A stretch of 8,019 bases of DNA from JBEKDJ01 sp050014415 (GTDB lineage: Bacteria > Desulfobacterota > BSN033 > UBA1163): positions 1 to 8,019 of the forward strand of contig JBEKDJ010000347.1 of NCBI GenBank assembly GCA_050014415.1. Direction: 5' to 3'. Shown here piece by piece: positions 1-6,943 of the stretch (its first letter is position 1; each line of letters opens with the position of its first letter). Both the position numbers and the translations under genes were made by a program. Below the pieces are notes generated by a model that saw only the letters and a program-made list of their open reading frames with translations, was not told where the DNA came from and searched no databases.

Positions 1-1
1 C

Positions 2-1999
2 CATGATGCCCTCATTCCTGCTCCCGATGGCAACGAACCATTGGCGGTCAATGGACCGGTGCGGGTGACAGCTTTGTCGGGTACAACAGTGACAGCCGTT
101 ACCCCGGCCCCGAGCTCGGAGTCTTACCTGAACCATAAACCCCATAAAATTGGTGTCAGCGGTGCTCAGGATGTCAATGGGGTTTGGACTCGTGGTTCTG
201 CAGTTGCACGACCGAACATTTCAATTGTAAACGGTATAGGAACGCTGAGTGTTGGGAGCGACGGCTCGAATCTTCTTGCCTTCGCAGGAGGGGGATTCCA
301 GGGGAACGTCAACCCCTTTAACACTCTTTTCCTTTCCGGGACAGCCTCTGGAACAGTTAATCTTCCCGCGGATGCTGTCAATGCGGGAGCGCCGGTTATT
401 GTGCAGGCGATTTTTGACAAGAATGGCTTCCAAGTTCTATCGGTGACCGATGACAACACGCTGGTGATAGCGGTTCCAACGGCAAACGCCACGGTGACTT
501 ATAAGAAAGCAACGAGCGGAACAGGGACGCAATCGGTTCCCGTTACGCTCACAGGATCGGTTACCTTCGATGTCAGAGACATGTATGTGAATACGGAGAA
601 TCTTTGCGGAAGTTGCCACACACAGGGGAAGTTCAAATTTTCCGCATTCGGAAAAAAGAGTGACGGGACTTTTGTCGACGTAAGCAATACGCACAACAAT
701 GACATTCTGACTCAGTACCTGACAAGCGGCCATGGGGATAAATTAGCTCCGCCATTCTTCGAATTCACTGCCTTTGGCGACCACAAGATGGTATACCCCT
801 TCGATCAGAGTATTACCGGATCGGGTGGAGTGGGTACCCTCCGTAACAGGAGTAGTGTGTCTTTCACACTGACTCAGACTCCCAATGCAGCCAATGCCTA
901 TCTCTCCGTCGCAGGCAATACGACCTTACCGCTTGCTACGAGTACCAGTTTCGCCTGTAACCAATGCCACAACGGCATAGGATCGATCGATTTTCAGAAT
1001 GATGTCGAGGGAACCTCCGATGCCCGGGTTCTCTGGGGAGATGCAACGGTCACCTGCTGGACATGTCATAATCCGCACGTCAGTAAGATTGACGCAAATG
1101 TCCGCATCCCTGTAAAATTATCGATTAATACAACATATTTTGGAGACCCGGTGAAGAACCCAAGGGGTAGTATTGACAAATTCCTGGATGGGACGGACAT
1201 TCCTTCGGGGGTTGGAAACGGTAAGATCTGTCTCTTCTGCCACCAGGGCCGGGAGAGCGGGTTAACCGTCTTTCTCAACATTAAGAAGAATACTACGGTT
1301 GATCCTTATACCAATCCTGATGCGCGACTTACGGGGATTAACAGCTTCCAGAATCCTCATTACCTGGAAAGCGGGGCCATTCTCTGGGCCAAGAATGCCT
1401 GGGAGTATATCTTTGGTGGCACCCCGCAGACATATACATCCGGAATCCCCGAGCACCAGCAGCAGAACTGCATTGGGTGCCATATGAGTGAGGCGAGCCC
1501 CAATGGTCTAGAAGGGGGTCATACCTGGAGGCCAAAGATAGAAACATGCCAGCAATGCCATGGATCGGTTACGAGCTTCACCGACATCCAGGCCTCTGCA
1601 GATTGGGATGGAAATGGGAAGACAGAGTCGGCCTTCCTGGAGATCGGGGGAGTCCTTGACCCGGTCGTTGGTACTGGAAATTTCGGCCTCATGGGGCAGC
1701 TCAGGCAAGCCCTTGCGGCAAAGGGGATTTTCTACAATCCCAATGGCCCTGGCACCTACTTCTTCACCTCTGAGGCTTTTACTACCTCATTCACCAATTG
1801 GACGACAAACACCCTGACGGCTGCGTTCGACCTGTCCTTCCTGTATAAGGCCGGGGTCTGTCGCTCTCTCCATAACGCTTTCTATAGTGCTCAGATCTTG
1901 CAGGACTCATTAAAGGCCCTGGGAGTCACACCTACAGGGGTGCGGCCTGCGGGTGATCGTAACGCAACGGATTACCGTACGATTGTTGTAAATCCGTAG
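2..1999 (+). CDS. Large multiheme c-type cytochrome, 5' end missing (six CXXCH sites visible)
   Basis: The frame is open from the left edge (nt 2) to a TAG at 1997-1999, so the true start and signal sequence lie outside the window; a TTG at 41 is only an internal codon. About 665 residues are visible. Residues 1-200 are a heme-free, Gly/Thr/Val-rich, probably beta-sheet region. Six heme-attachment motifs follow: CGSCH (nt 605-619), CNQCH (956-970), CWTCH (1055-1069), CLFCH (1229-1243), CIGCH (1469-1483) and CQQCH (1547-1561). Non-motif histidines such as NPH, GHG, EHQ and GGH are numerous enough to be second axial ligands. After the last heme comes a DWDGNGKTE loop (nt 1601-1627) that resembles a Ca2+-binding EF-hand/dockerin loop, and a tail with CRSLH (1859-1873). 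The heme motifs are seen directly. Extracellular or outer-surface location and electron transfer are inferred from the architecture and the MtrA/MtrB-like genes downstream. The exact family is not recognised. Confidence 0.9.
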   Translation, partial: HDALIPAPDGNEPLAVNGPVRVTALSGTTVTAVTPAPSSESYLNHKPHKIGVSGAQDVNGVWTRGSAVARPNISIVNGIGTLSVGSDGSNLLAFAGGGFQGNVNPFNTLFLSGTASGTVNLPADAVNAGAPVIVQAIFDKNGFQVLSVTDDNTLVIAVPTANATVTYKKATSGTGTQSVPVTLTGSVTFDVRDMYVNTENLCGSCHTQGKFKFSAFGKKSDGTFVDVSNTHNNDILTQYLTSGHGDKLAPPFFEFTAFGDHKMVYPFDQSITGSGGVGTLRNRSSVSFTLTQTPNAANAYLSVAGNTTLPLATSTSFACNQCHNGIGSIDFQNDVEGTSDARVLWGDATVTCWTCHNPHVSKIDANVRIPVKLSINTTYFGDPVKNPRGSIDKFLDGTDIPSGVGNGKICLFCHQGRESGLTVFLNIKKNTTVDPYTNPDARLTGINSFQNPHYLESGAILWAKNAWEYIFGGTPQTYTSGIPEHQQQNCIGCHMSEASPNGLEGGHTWRPKIETCQQCHGSVTSFTDIQASADWDGNGKTESAFLEIGGVLDPVVGTGNFGLMGQLRQALAAKGIFYNPNGPGTYFFTSEAFTTSFTNWTTNTLTAAFDLSFLYKAGVCRSLHNAFYSAQILQDSLKALGVTPTGVRPAGDRNATDYRTIVVNP

Positions 2000-2013
2000 A
2001 GGGTTTTTATGAA

Positions 2014-2057
2014 GGGCAAAGGGAGGAGTGATCTGTGATCTGGTGCTCCCTTTGCCC
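2014..2057 (+). terminator. Stem-loop after the multiheme cytochrome gene, probable terminator
   Basis: A perfect 12-bp inverted repeat, GGGCAAAGGGAG (2014-2025) and CTCCCTTTGCCC (2046-2057), encloses a 20-nt loop and starts 15 nt after the stop codon. Position and perfect pairing favour a transcription terminator or mRNA 3'-end stabiliser. There is no strong T run behind it (only GGTTTG), so an intrinsic terminator is not certain and partial read-through into the decaheme gene is possible. Confidence 0.5.
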
Positions 2058-2261
2058 TGCCGGTTTGTAAGAGTGCAACCCCGGGATCGCTCATTGAACT
2101 AATTCTTGCTTAACATTAGGCAATTAGTCTGATTCCATCTTAATCTGTGGGGGTGAAACGAACTTTTCTTTACGGCTCTATCTTCGAGGTGTCGTGGCAT
2201 AAATATCACCGGCTTGTAGGATTGAACATTCCTATCCATCTAAAAATGAAGGAGATCATTT

Positions 2262-3137
2262 ATGGAGAGGAGTAAGTATTTTGGGATGGTGATTGTCGGA
2301 ATAATCGTTTTGGTTTCCTTCATTGTATTCCCATCCTTCAGCCAGGAGAGGGCGAAGGAGGAAAGGGGTGAGTACGTAGGAGAGGAGACCTGTAAAGAGT
2401 GTCATCCGGATATGTATGAAGGCTTCAAGAAAGATAATCCCCATTGGAGGAATATATTAGACCCTAATGTTCCGCCCGACAGGAAGGGTTGCGAATCTTG
2501 CCACGGTCCGGGTGGAAAACATGCCGAGGCAGAAGGAAAGGGATTCATCTTCTCTTTTAAATATGAAAATTCAGTAGTCCAGTCTGATGTCTGCTTGAAG
2601 TGTCATCAAAAGCAAAAGGAATTATTTCAATTCCCGAGAGGAGTCCATCAGCTCAGCGCCGTTAGCTGTAATAACTGCCATCAAATTCATGGAACACAGG
2701 TCGCCACAAACCTTCTGAAAGCAAAAGACCCTGATCTCTGTTTCTCCTGCCATGGAGAGGTTAAGTCCAAGTTTTATCTTCCAAACAATCATCGGGTCAT
2801 CCGAGGGGCATTGAAATGTTCTGACTGTCATACACCCCATGGAAGCCGAAATCGCGCTAGCCTCATAAAAATGAACAAATTTGATACTGACGTTTGCTAT
2901 AAGTGCCACCCGGAAAAGCGAGGACCCTGGGTTTTCGAGCATGGGGCACAGAAGTTCGAAGGGTGCAACGTTTGCCACACTCCCCATGGGTCTTCGAACA
3001 AGTTCCTTTTGATTCGCCGCGACATCCGGACCCTCTGTATGGAGTGTCACGGCCAGCCTCATTTCCCAAGATGGTCGTGCATCAATTGCCATAATCAGAT
3101 CCATGGGTCTAACTTTAGTAGTCGGTTCTTGCAGTGA
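2262..3137 (+). CDS. Decaheme periplasmic c-type cytochrome, DmsE/MtrA family
   Basis: This 291-residue protein starts at ATG 2262 with AAGGAG at 2249-2254, 7 nt upstream. Residues 1-27 form a Sec signal peptide (basic start, hydrophobic core, likely cut after SFS). Ten CXXCH motifs begin at residues 44, 77, 111, 136, 160, 186, 212, 235, 259 and 273. All 20 cysteines are in these motifs, and there are exactly ten other histidines (61, 87, 129, 143, 177, 193, 227, 242, 267, 281), enough for bis-His ligation of every heme. TPHGS repeats and the C-terminal NCHNQIHGSN are typical of the DmsE/MtrA/PioA family, whose members are of similar size. In that family the protein is a heme wire inserted in an MtrB-type barrel that carries electrons between periplasm and cell surface. 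The next gene encodes such a barrel and lies only 14 nt away, so the two are almost certainly co-transcribed. The direction of electron flow cannot be told from sequence. Confidence 0.95.
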   Translation: MERSKYFGMVIVGIIVLVSFIVFPSFSQERAKEERGEYVGEETCKECHPDMYEGFKKDNPHWRNILDPNVPPDRKGCESCHGPGGKHAEAEGKGFIFSFKYENSVVQSDVCLKCHQKQKELFQFPRGVHQLSAVSCNNCHQIHGTQVATNLLKAKDPDLCFSCHGEVKSKFYLPNNHRVIRGALKCSDCHTPHGSRNRASLIKMNKFDTDVCYKCHPEKRGPWVFEHGAQKFEGCNVCHTPHGSSNKFLLIRRDIRTLCMECHGQPHFPRWSCINCHNQIHGSNFSSRFLQ

Positions 3138-3139
3138 GG

Positions 3140-3146
3140 AAGGGGG
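3140..3146 (+). promoter_or_regulatory. Ribosome binding site deciding the barrel-gene start
   Basis: AAGGGGG lies 5 nt before ATG 3152, within a purine-rich run. A GTG at 3134 is in frame and overlaps the decaheme stop codon, but the bases before it (GGTTCTTGCA) contain no Shine-Dalgarno match. It would also put six extra charged residues before the signal peptide. ATG 3152 is therefore preferred. Confidence 0.6.
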
Positions 3147-3151
3147 AAAGG

Positions 3152-4993
3152 ATGAGAGAATCTGTTGCCAAAGCTATTCTTGGGGTATTCTGCATTTCCT
3201 TTTTCCACTTTTTCTTAGTCCATGACGCAAAGTCGCAAGATTCTGGATTGGCATTTGGAGGCTTCCAGTGGAACGGGGCCGTTGAACTGGGCTACCGGTT
3301 CACCGATATTGATGGTAATAGAAACCGGTATAAAGAAGACGTCAATCTGATGCAAGGGTTGAGGCTTTTCGACTTCAGTCTTTTTGGGAAGAACCTTGAG
3401 CCCGGCAAAGGCTTGGTCGATTACTTCAGCTTGACTGGAAGAGACATTGGAGATCCTTTCCCTGCGGCTCGCCTAGAAGTGAAGAAGAACAAGTCGTATG
3501 ACTTCACCGCTAGTTTCAACCAATATCATTACTGGTCCAATCGGGAAGACGTTGGTTGGCTGGGCGACAACTTTAATTTCGCCAACAAGTTCACCGTGGA
3601 AACCGTCAACTTGTCCGTGTTCCCAAAGGATGACTTTCGGTTGAATCTAGGTTACAGGCATTGGGGAAGGGATGGGGAGGCAGGGGTCCCCAGGGAGAAC
3701 TTCCCGATGCCGCTCCCGCAAGATTTGGACGAAGGGATGAATGAGTACTCTATCTCGGCCGATTTTCCAGTCGGGGGTTGGGATTTTCATATCAAAGAGA
3801 GCTTCTGGAACTTTCATAATCAAGACAGTATCCATGTCCCCCAGTATTTTGAGAATCGAAACGAGAACACCAATACGTTTGTGAGTACAATCAAGGCACA
3901 CACTCGTTTCGGAGAACGATGGGATTTTGACACGGCCCTTGTCTATGCCTACTCGAATGGATGGAGTAGTATCAATACCTTCCCTGAAATTGGAATCCGT
4001 TCCGGAAACGGGAATGTCCAGTACGACACTTTTGTCGGAGAACTGGGTTTGAGCTACCTGATCAAGAAGGGTTTGATCCTCCATGCCGATTACCGCTTTC
4101 ACACTTATGATCAAGACGGCCAGACCAATACTGATCCATTTTTATCACCTTCCGGAGAGATTGCAAAAACACATTATAACCTAGTGGCGCATACGGGAAC
4201 CCTTCAGTTGGAATATCTGCCACTGAATAACCTTACGTTGAGAGGTGGTTACCAATTTCAATACCAGGATATCGATGGAGAGTTTTTCGGGTTTTCCCCC
4301 GTATTTTCCGGGGCTGAACATCCATCAGGAAGTACAACGCAATGGATTAACGGGTGGGTAGGCTCCGTTAACTGGAAACCTTTCAATGTCTTAAATATCT
4401 TTGGAGAATATAAGGGGGCGAATACGAGTGACCCCTATACGTGGATTTCTCCTGATAATGCCAATATCGCGAGGGTCAAAATCAAATATGACACGCCCCT
4501 TGAGAAATTGAGCTTAAATGGGAGTTTTTCTTGGAGGAGAAGGGTAAATGGCGATGAGAACTATCGTGTGGATGCCAGGGATTATACCCTGGCGGCAACC
4601 TATCAACCCGCTCTCCTCCAGAAACTGACTCTCGATGCATCAATGACCTACGAAAGCATCAAGGATCATAACGATATCTTCAATGTTCCCTTCTCCATCA
4701 ACCCCTTCACCTTCACGACGTTCAATTTCAACTCCAATGCCTGGATCTATTCGGCGGGGATTACTTATGAGGGGATTTATAAGGGGTTTGGGGCCAGATT
4801 CTATGGCAGCGTTGCTAAAACCACAGGCGAGAATACTCAAGATTATACAGATGGAGTTCTGAGCATCTATTACAAGAATAAATGGCTGACACCTACTCTC
4901 GCTCTGGAAAGGACTTACTTGTTAGATCGTGTTAACTCCAACAACTCTTTCACTGCCAATCTCGTGACGTTGTCTTTAAGAAAAGAGTTCTAA
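3152..4993 (+). CDS. MtrB/PioB-type outer-membrane beta-barrel protein
   Basis: This 613-residue protein starts at ATG 3152. Residues 1-28 are a signal peptide (hydrophobic, Phe-rich core; likely cut after AKS). The mature part shows the alternating aromatic/polar pattern of amphipathic beta strands, many Asn/Asp/Gly turns, no hydrophobic helix, and a terminal Phe (RKEF), the usual BAM-recognition end of outer-membrane barrels. Its size is near that of MtrB/PioB porins (roughly 650-700 residues). With an MtrA-like decaheme gene directly upstream, it is best read as the barrel that sheathes that cytochrome in the outer membrane. The mature protein has no cysteine at all (the only Cys is residue 14, in the signal peptide), so the N-terminal CXXC known from Shewanella MtrB is absent. 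Assignment rests on context, length and barrel character. A member of another porin-cytochrome barrel family (for example OmbB/ExtB-like) remains possible. Confidence 0.82.
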   Translation: MRESVAKAILGVFCISFFHFFLVHDAKSQDSGLAFGGFQWNGAVELGYRFTDIDGNRNRYKEDVNLMQGLRLFDFSLFGKNLEPGKGLVDYFSLTGRDIGDPFPAARLEVKKNKSYDFTASFNQYHYWSNREDVGWLGDNFNFANKFTVETVNLSVFPKDDFRLNLGYRHWGRDGEAGVPRENFPMPLPQDLDEGMNEYSISADFPVGGWDFHIKESFWNFHNQDSIHVPQYFENRNENTNTFVSTIKAHTRFGERWDFDTALVYAYSNGWSSINTFPEIGIRSGNGNVQYDTFVGELGLSYLIKKGLILHADYRFHTYDQDGQTNTDPFLSPSGEIAKTHYNLVAHTGTLQLEYLPLNNLTLRGGYQFQYQDIDGEFFGFSPVFSGAEHPSGSTTQWINGWVGSVNWKPFNVLNIFGEYKGANTSDPYTWISPDNANIARVKIKYDTPLEKLSLNGSFSWRRRVNGDENYRVDARDYTLAATYQPALLQKLTLDASMTYESIKDHNDIFNVPFSINPFTFTTFNFNSNAWIYSAGITYEGIYKGFGARFYGSVAKTTGENTQDYTDGVLSIYYKNKWLTPTLALERTYLLDRVNSNNSFTANLVTLSLRKEF

Positions 4994-5103
4994 GGGAGAC
5001 GCCTGCCCAATCTCTTTTTCTCTGACTCTCTGAAAGAAAAATCCGTTGGCGTTTTTGTTTTTTATATGGTAAATTTCTGTCTATCCCTTCTGGAGGTAAG
5101 ACG

Positions 5104-5349
5104 ATGAAATGCTATGTCTGTGCAAAACAAGGTGTCGATAAAGATGCAGTGGCCATCTGTATTGTCTGCGGGATGGGACTCTGCCTGGGACATGCGTTTA
5201 AAGAAGAGTTATTGGTGAAGGATGTAATCGATTGGGGTTTTGGAGAGGAACAGATCCGGTACCCTCATACCTTGCCCAGGTTTATCTGCGCCGAATGCAA
5301 ATTGGCCATTGACCAGAGAATTTATGAAAAAAAAGATTCTGGTAGTTGA
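5104..5349 (+). CDS. Small Cys-rich putative zinc-binding protein, DUF2180-like
   Basis: This 81-residue protein starts at ATG 5104 with GGAGG at 5092-5096, 7 nt upstream. The metal-ligand pattern is C3-x2-C6, C19-x2-C22, C27-x2-H30 and C62-x2-C65: eight ligands, enough for two zinc ions in a cross-brace or zinc-ribbon fold. The start MKCYVC and the ICIVCGMGLC segment match what I remember of the DUF2180 family, known mainly from archaea and some anaerobic bacteria and of unknown function. No signal peptide or membrane segment is seen, so it is cytoplasmic. It is the first gene of a compact unit with a receiver protein and glgC. Its 3' end overlaps the receiver gene by 26 nt, which suggests translational coupling and perhaps a shared role. 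Function is not known; metal-dependent protein interaction is only a guess. Confidence 0.85.
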   Translation: MKCYVCAKQGVDKDAVAICIVCGMGLCLGHAFKEELLVKDVIDWGFGEEQIRYPHTLPRFICAECKLAIDQRIYEKKDSGS

Positions 5350-5692
5350 GGATGAGGAGGGTTTAAGGCTCCTCTACGAAGAGGAACTGGAAGCAGAGGG
5401 GTATGAAGTCCTCACCGCCCGGAATGGGAAGGAAGCCATTCAACAATTGGAGGTGGAGAAGCCTGACTTAATCATTCTCGACATCGTCATGCCTGTGATG
5501 GATGGGATGGAGGCCCTGGGCCGTATTGTCGGGAAGGAGCGAAAAATCCCTGTCATCCTCAATACCTCCTATTCAGGATATCAGCAAGACTTCATGAGCT
5601 GGGCAGCGGACGCATATCTCACGAAATCGGTAGATCTCAGCGAGTTGAAAGATAAGGTGAAAGAACTCTTAATAAAAGGCAAGACAGGGTGA
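5324..5692 (+). CDS. Stand-alone response-regulator receiver domain protein
   Basis: This 122-residue CheY/Spo0F-like single receiver domain has the acidic pocket E9-D10, phospho-acceptor D53 in LILDIVMPVMDG, switch residue T81 (LNTSY) and conserved K101 (YLTKS). There is no output domain, so it must act by protein-protein contact or in a phosphorelay. ATG 5324 is chosen because MKKKILVVED is the canonical start of a receiver domain; the frame is open further upstream to a TTG at 5240, but that stretch has no receiver character. The start lies inside the preceding zinc-protein gene (26-nt overlap, different frame) with only a weak GAGA before it, so translation is probably coupled. K101 is followed by Ser instead of the common Pro. 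No histidine kinase is present in the window. Its stop overlaps the glgC start (TGATG), which links it to glycogen synthesis by operon context only. Confidence 0.93.
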   Translation: MKKKILVVEDEEGLRLLYEEELEAEGYEVLTARNGKEAIQQLEVEKPDLIILDIVMPVMDGMEALGRIVGKERKIPVILNTSYSGYQQDFMSWAADAYLTKSVDLSELKDKVKELLIKGKTG

Positions 5693-6894
5693 TGAAAGTC
5701 TTGGGAATGGTCTTAGCAGGCGGTCGAGGGGAGAGACTCTATCCTCTTACCAGGGATCGGGCCAAACCCGCAGTGGTTTTTGGCGGGATTTATCGCATTA
5801 TTGACTTCACCCTTTCCAATTGTATCAATTCTGACGTTCGCCGCATCTACGTCCTGACACAATACAAATCGATCTCCCTTCATCGCCACATCCAATTTGG
5901 GTGGAATATCCTTTCAGCTCCCTTGGGAGAATTCGTTGAGATCATTCCGGCCCAACAAAGGGTCGATGAACACTGGTATCAAGGAACAGCCGATGCGATC
6001 TTCCAAAATATCTACACCTTACAACAAGAGAGACCGGACCTTGTTCTTATCCTCTCTGGAGATCACATCTATAAGATGGATTACCGGAAGATGATCACCT
6101 TCCACCTGGAGAAAAAAGCCGATCTGACTGTTGCAGCGATCCGGATGGGGCGGGAGGGATCTCACGAGTTCGGTGTCATCGAGGTCGACAGGGATTGGCG
6201 AATCATGGGGTTTGAAGAGAAGCCTGAGGAGCCGAAGACCATTCCGGGAGACCCAGAAGGGATCTTGGCCTCTATGGGGGTCTACATTTTCAACACGGAG
6301 CTACTGGTGAAGCGCTTGATCGAAGACACTCGATCTGATTCAACGCACGATTTCGGCAGGGATATCATTCCTTCGATGATCGAAAAAGATCAACTCTTTG
6401 CGTTCGATTTCAGACAGGGAGACCGAGGTGGAGTGGGATATTGGAGGGATGTGGGGACGATCGATGCCTACTTCGAGGCAAACATGGATCTGGTCTCTGT
6501 CACCCCGCAACTCAACCTCTATGATTCTCAATGGCCCATCCTGACCTACCAATCTCCTAATCCACCTGCCAAAACGGTCTGGGAAGAAGATGCGAGGGTG
6601 GGAGCAGCCCTGGACTCCATCATCTCGAACGGGTGTATCATCAGTGGAGGGAGTGTCAAAAGGTCGATCCTTTCACCGAGAGTGACGATTCATAGCTATG
6701 CTGAGATCGAAGATTCCATCCTTTTGGAGGGAGTTGACGTCGGAAGATATGCGAAGATTCGCAGGACGATCATCGATAAGGAGGTTCAGATCCCACAAGG
6801 GATGGAGATCGGTTACAATCTGGATGAGGATGCAAAACGTTTCACGGTAACGGGATCGGGTGTGGTTGTAGTTCCGAAAGGGATCAGGCTCTAA
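5692..6894 (+). CDS. glgC: Glucose-1-phosphate adenylyltransferase (ADP-glucose pyrophosphorylase)
   Basis: GlgC makes ADP-glucose and pyrophosphate from ATP and glucose-1-phosphate, the committed and allosterically controlled step of bacterial glycogen synthesis in the cytoplasm. The 400-residue product has the usual length. Visible landmarks are the nucleotide-binding start LAGGRGERLYPLT (residues 8-20) with KPAVVFGG (25-32), YRIIDFTLSNCINS (34-47), QGTADAI (97-103), catalytic D124 in SGDHIYKMDY, sugar-phosphate lysine K177 in FEEKP, GYWRDVGT, and a C-terminal left-handed beta-helix with hexapeptide-like repeats from about residue 300. The start is ATG 5692, overlapping the receiver stop by one base; a GTG at 5689 is a possible alternative one codon longer. 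No other gly/glg gene follows, so the rest of the pathway is elsewhere. The tight fusion to a signalling gene suggests co-expression with it. Confidence 0.96.
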   Translation: MKVLGMVLAGGRGERLYPLTRDRAKPAVVFGGIYRIIDFTLSNCINSDVRRIYVLTQYKSISLHRHIQFGWNILSAPLGEFVEIIPAQQRVDEHWYQGTADAIFQNIYTLQQERPDLVLILSGDHIYKMDYRKMITFHLEKKADLTVAAIRMGREGSHEFGVIEVDRDWRIMGFEEKPEEPKTIPGDPEGILASMGVYIFNTELLVKRLIEDTRSDSTHDFGRDIIPSMIEKDQLFAFDFRQGDRGGVGYWRDVGTIDAYFEANMDLVSVTPQLNLYDSQWPILTYQSPNPPAKTVWEEDARVGAALDSIISNGCIISGGSVKRSILSPRVTIHSYAEIEDSILLEGVDVGRYAKIRRTIIDKEVQIPQGMEIGYNLDEDAKRFTVTGSGVVVVPKGIRL

Positions 6895-6943
6895 TGAAAT
6901 ATTTCAGACCCCCGCTATAGGATTTTAGATCCAGAGTCATTAG

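Noticed and set aside
2106..2133. TTGCTT-16-TCTGAT as a sigma70 promoter for the decaheme gene
   Set aside because: Only about seven of twelve positions match and the spacing is short; not better than expected in AT-rich DNA.
2195..2210. TGGCAT-N-TCAC as a sigma54 promoter for the decaheme gene
   Set aside because: The -24 half fits, but the essential GC of the -12 element is AC.
2153..2275. A 40-residue + strand frame starting with GTG in the gap before the decaheme gene
   Set aside because: It has no proper ribosome site, overlaps the well-supported decaheme start in another frame and has no recognisable composition bias.
2622..3104. Long minus-strand frame opposite the decaheme gene
   Set aside because: It is antisense to a gene with ten CXXCH motifs and has no features of its own.
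5030..5062. A-rich then T-rich segment as a terminator after the barrel gene
   Set aside because: Only an A5/T5 pairing can be drawn and there is no GC-rich stem.
5046..5075. TTGGCG-18-TAAATT as a promoter of the zinc protein-receiver-glgC unit
   Set aside because: A promoter is expected in this T-rich 110-nt gap, but both boxes are too weak to choose this site over others.
5240..5323. N-terminal extension of the receiver from TTG 5240
   Set aside because: The receiver fold starts at ATG 5324; the extension lies wholly in the zinc-protein gene and reads as a shifted frame.
6895..6906. Perfect palindrome TGAAATATTTCA directly after the glgC stop
   Set aside because: One or two 12-bp palindromes are expected by chance in 8 kb; no stem strength for a terminator and no second copy.
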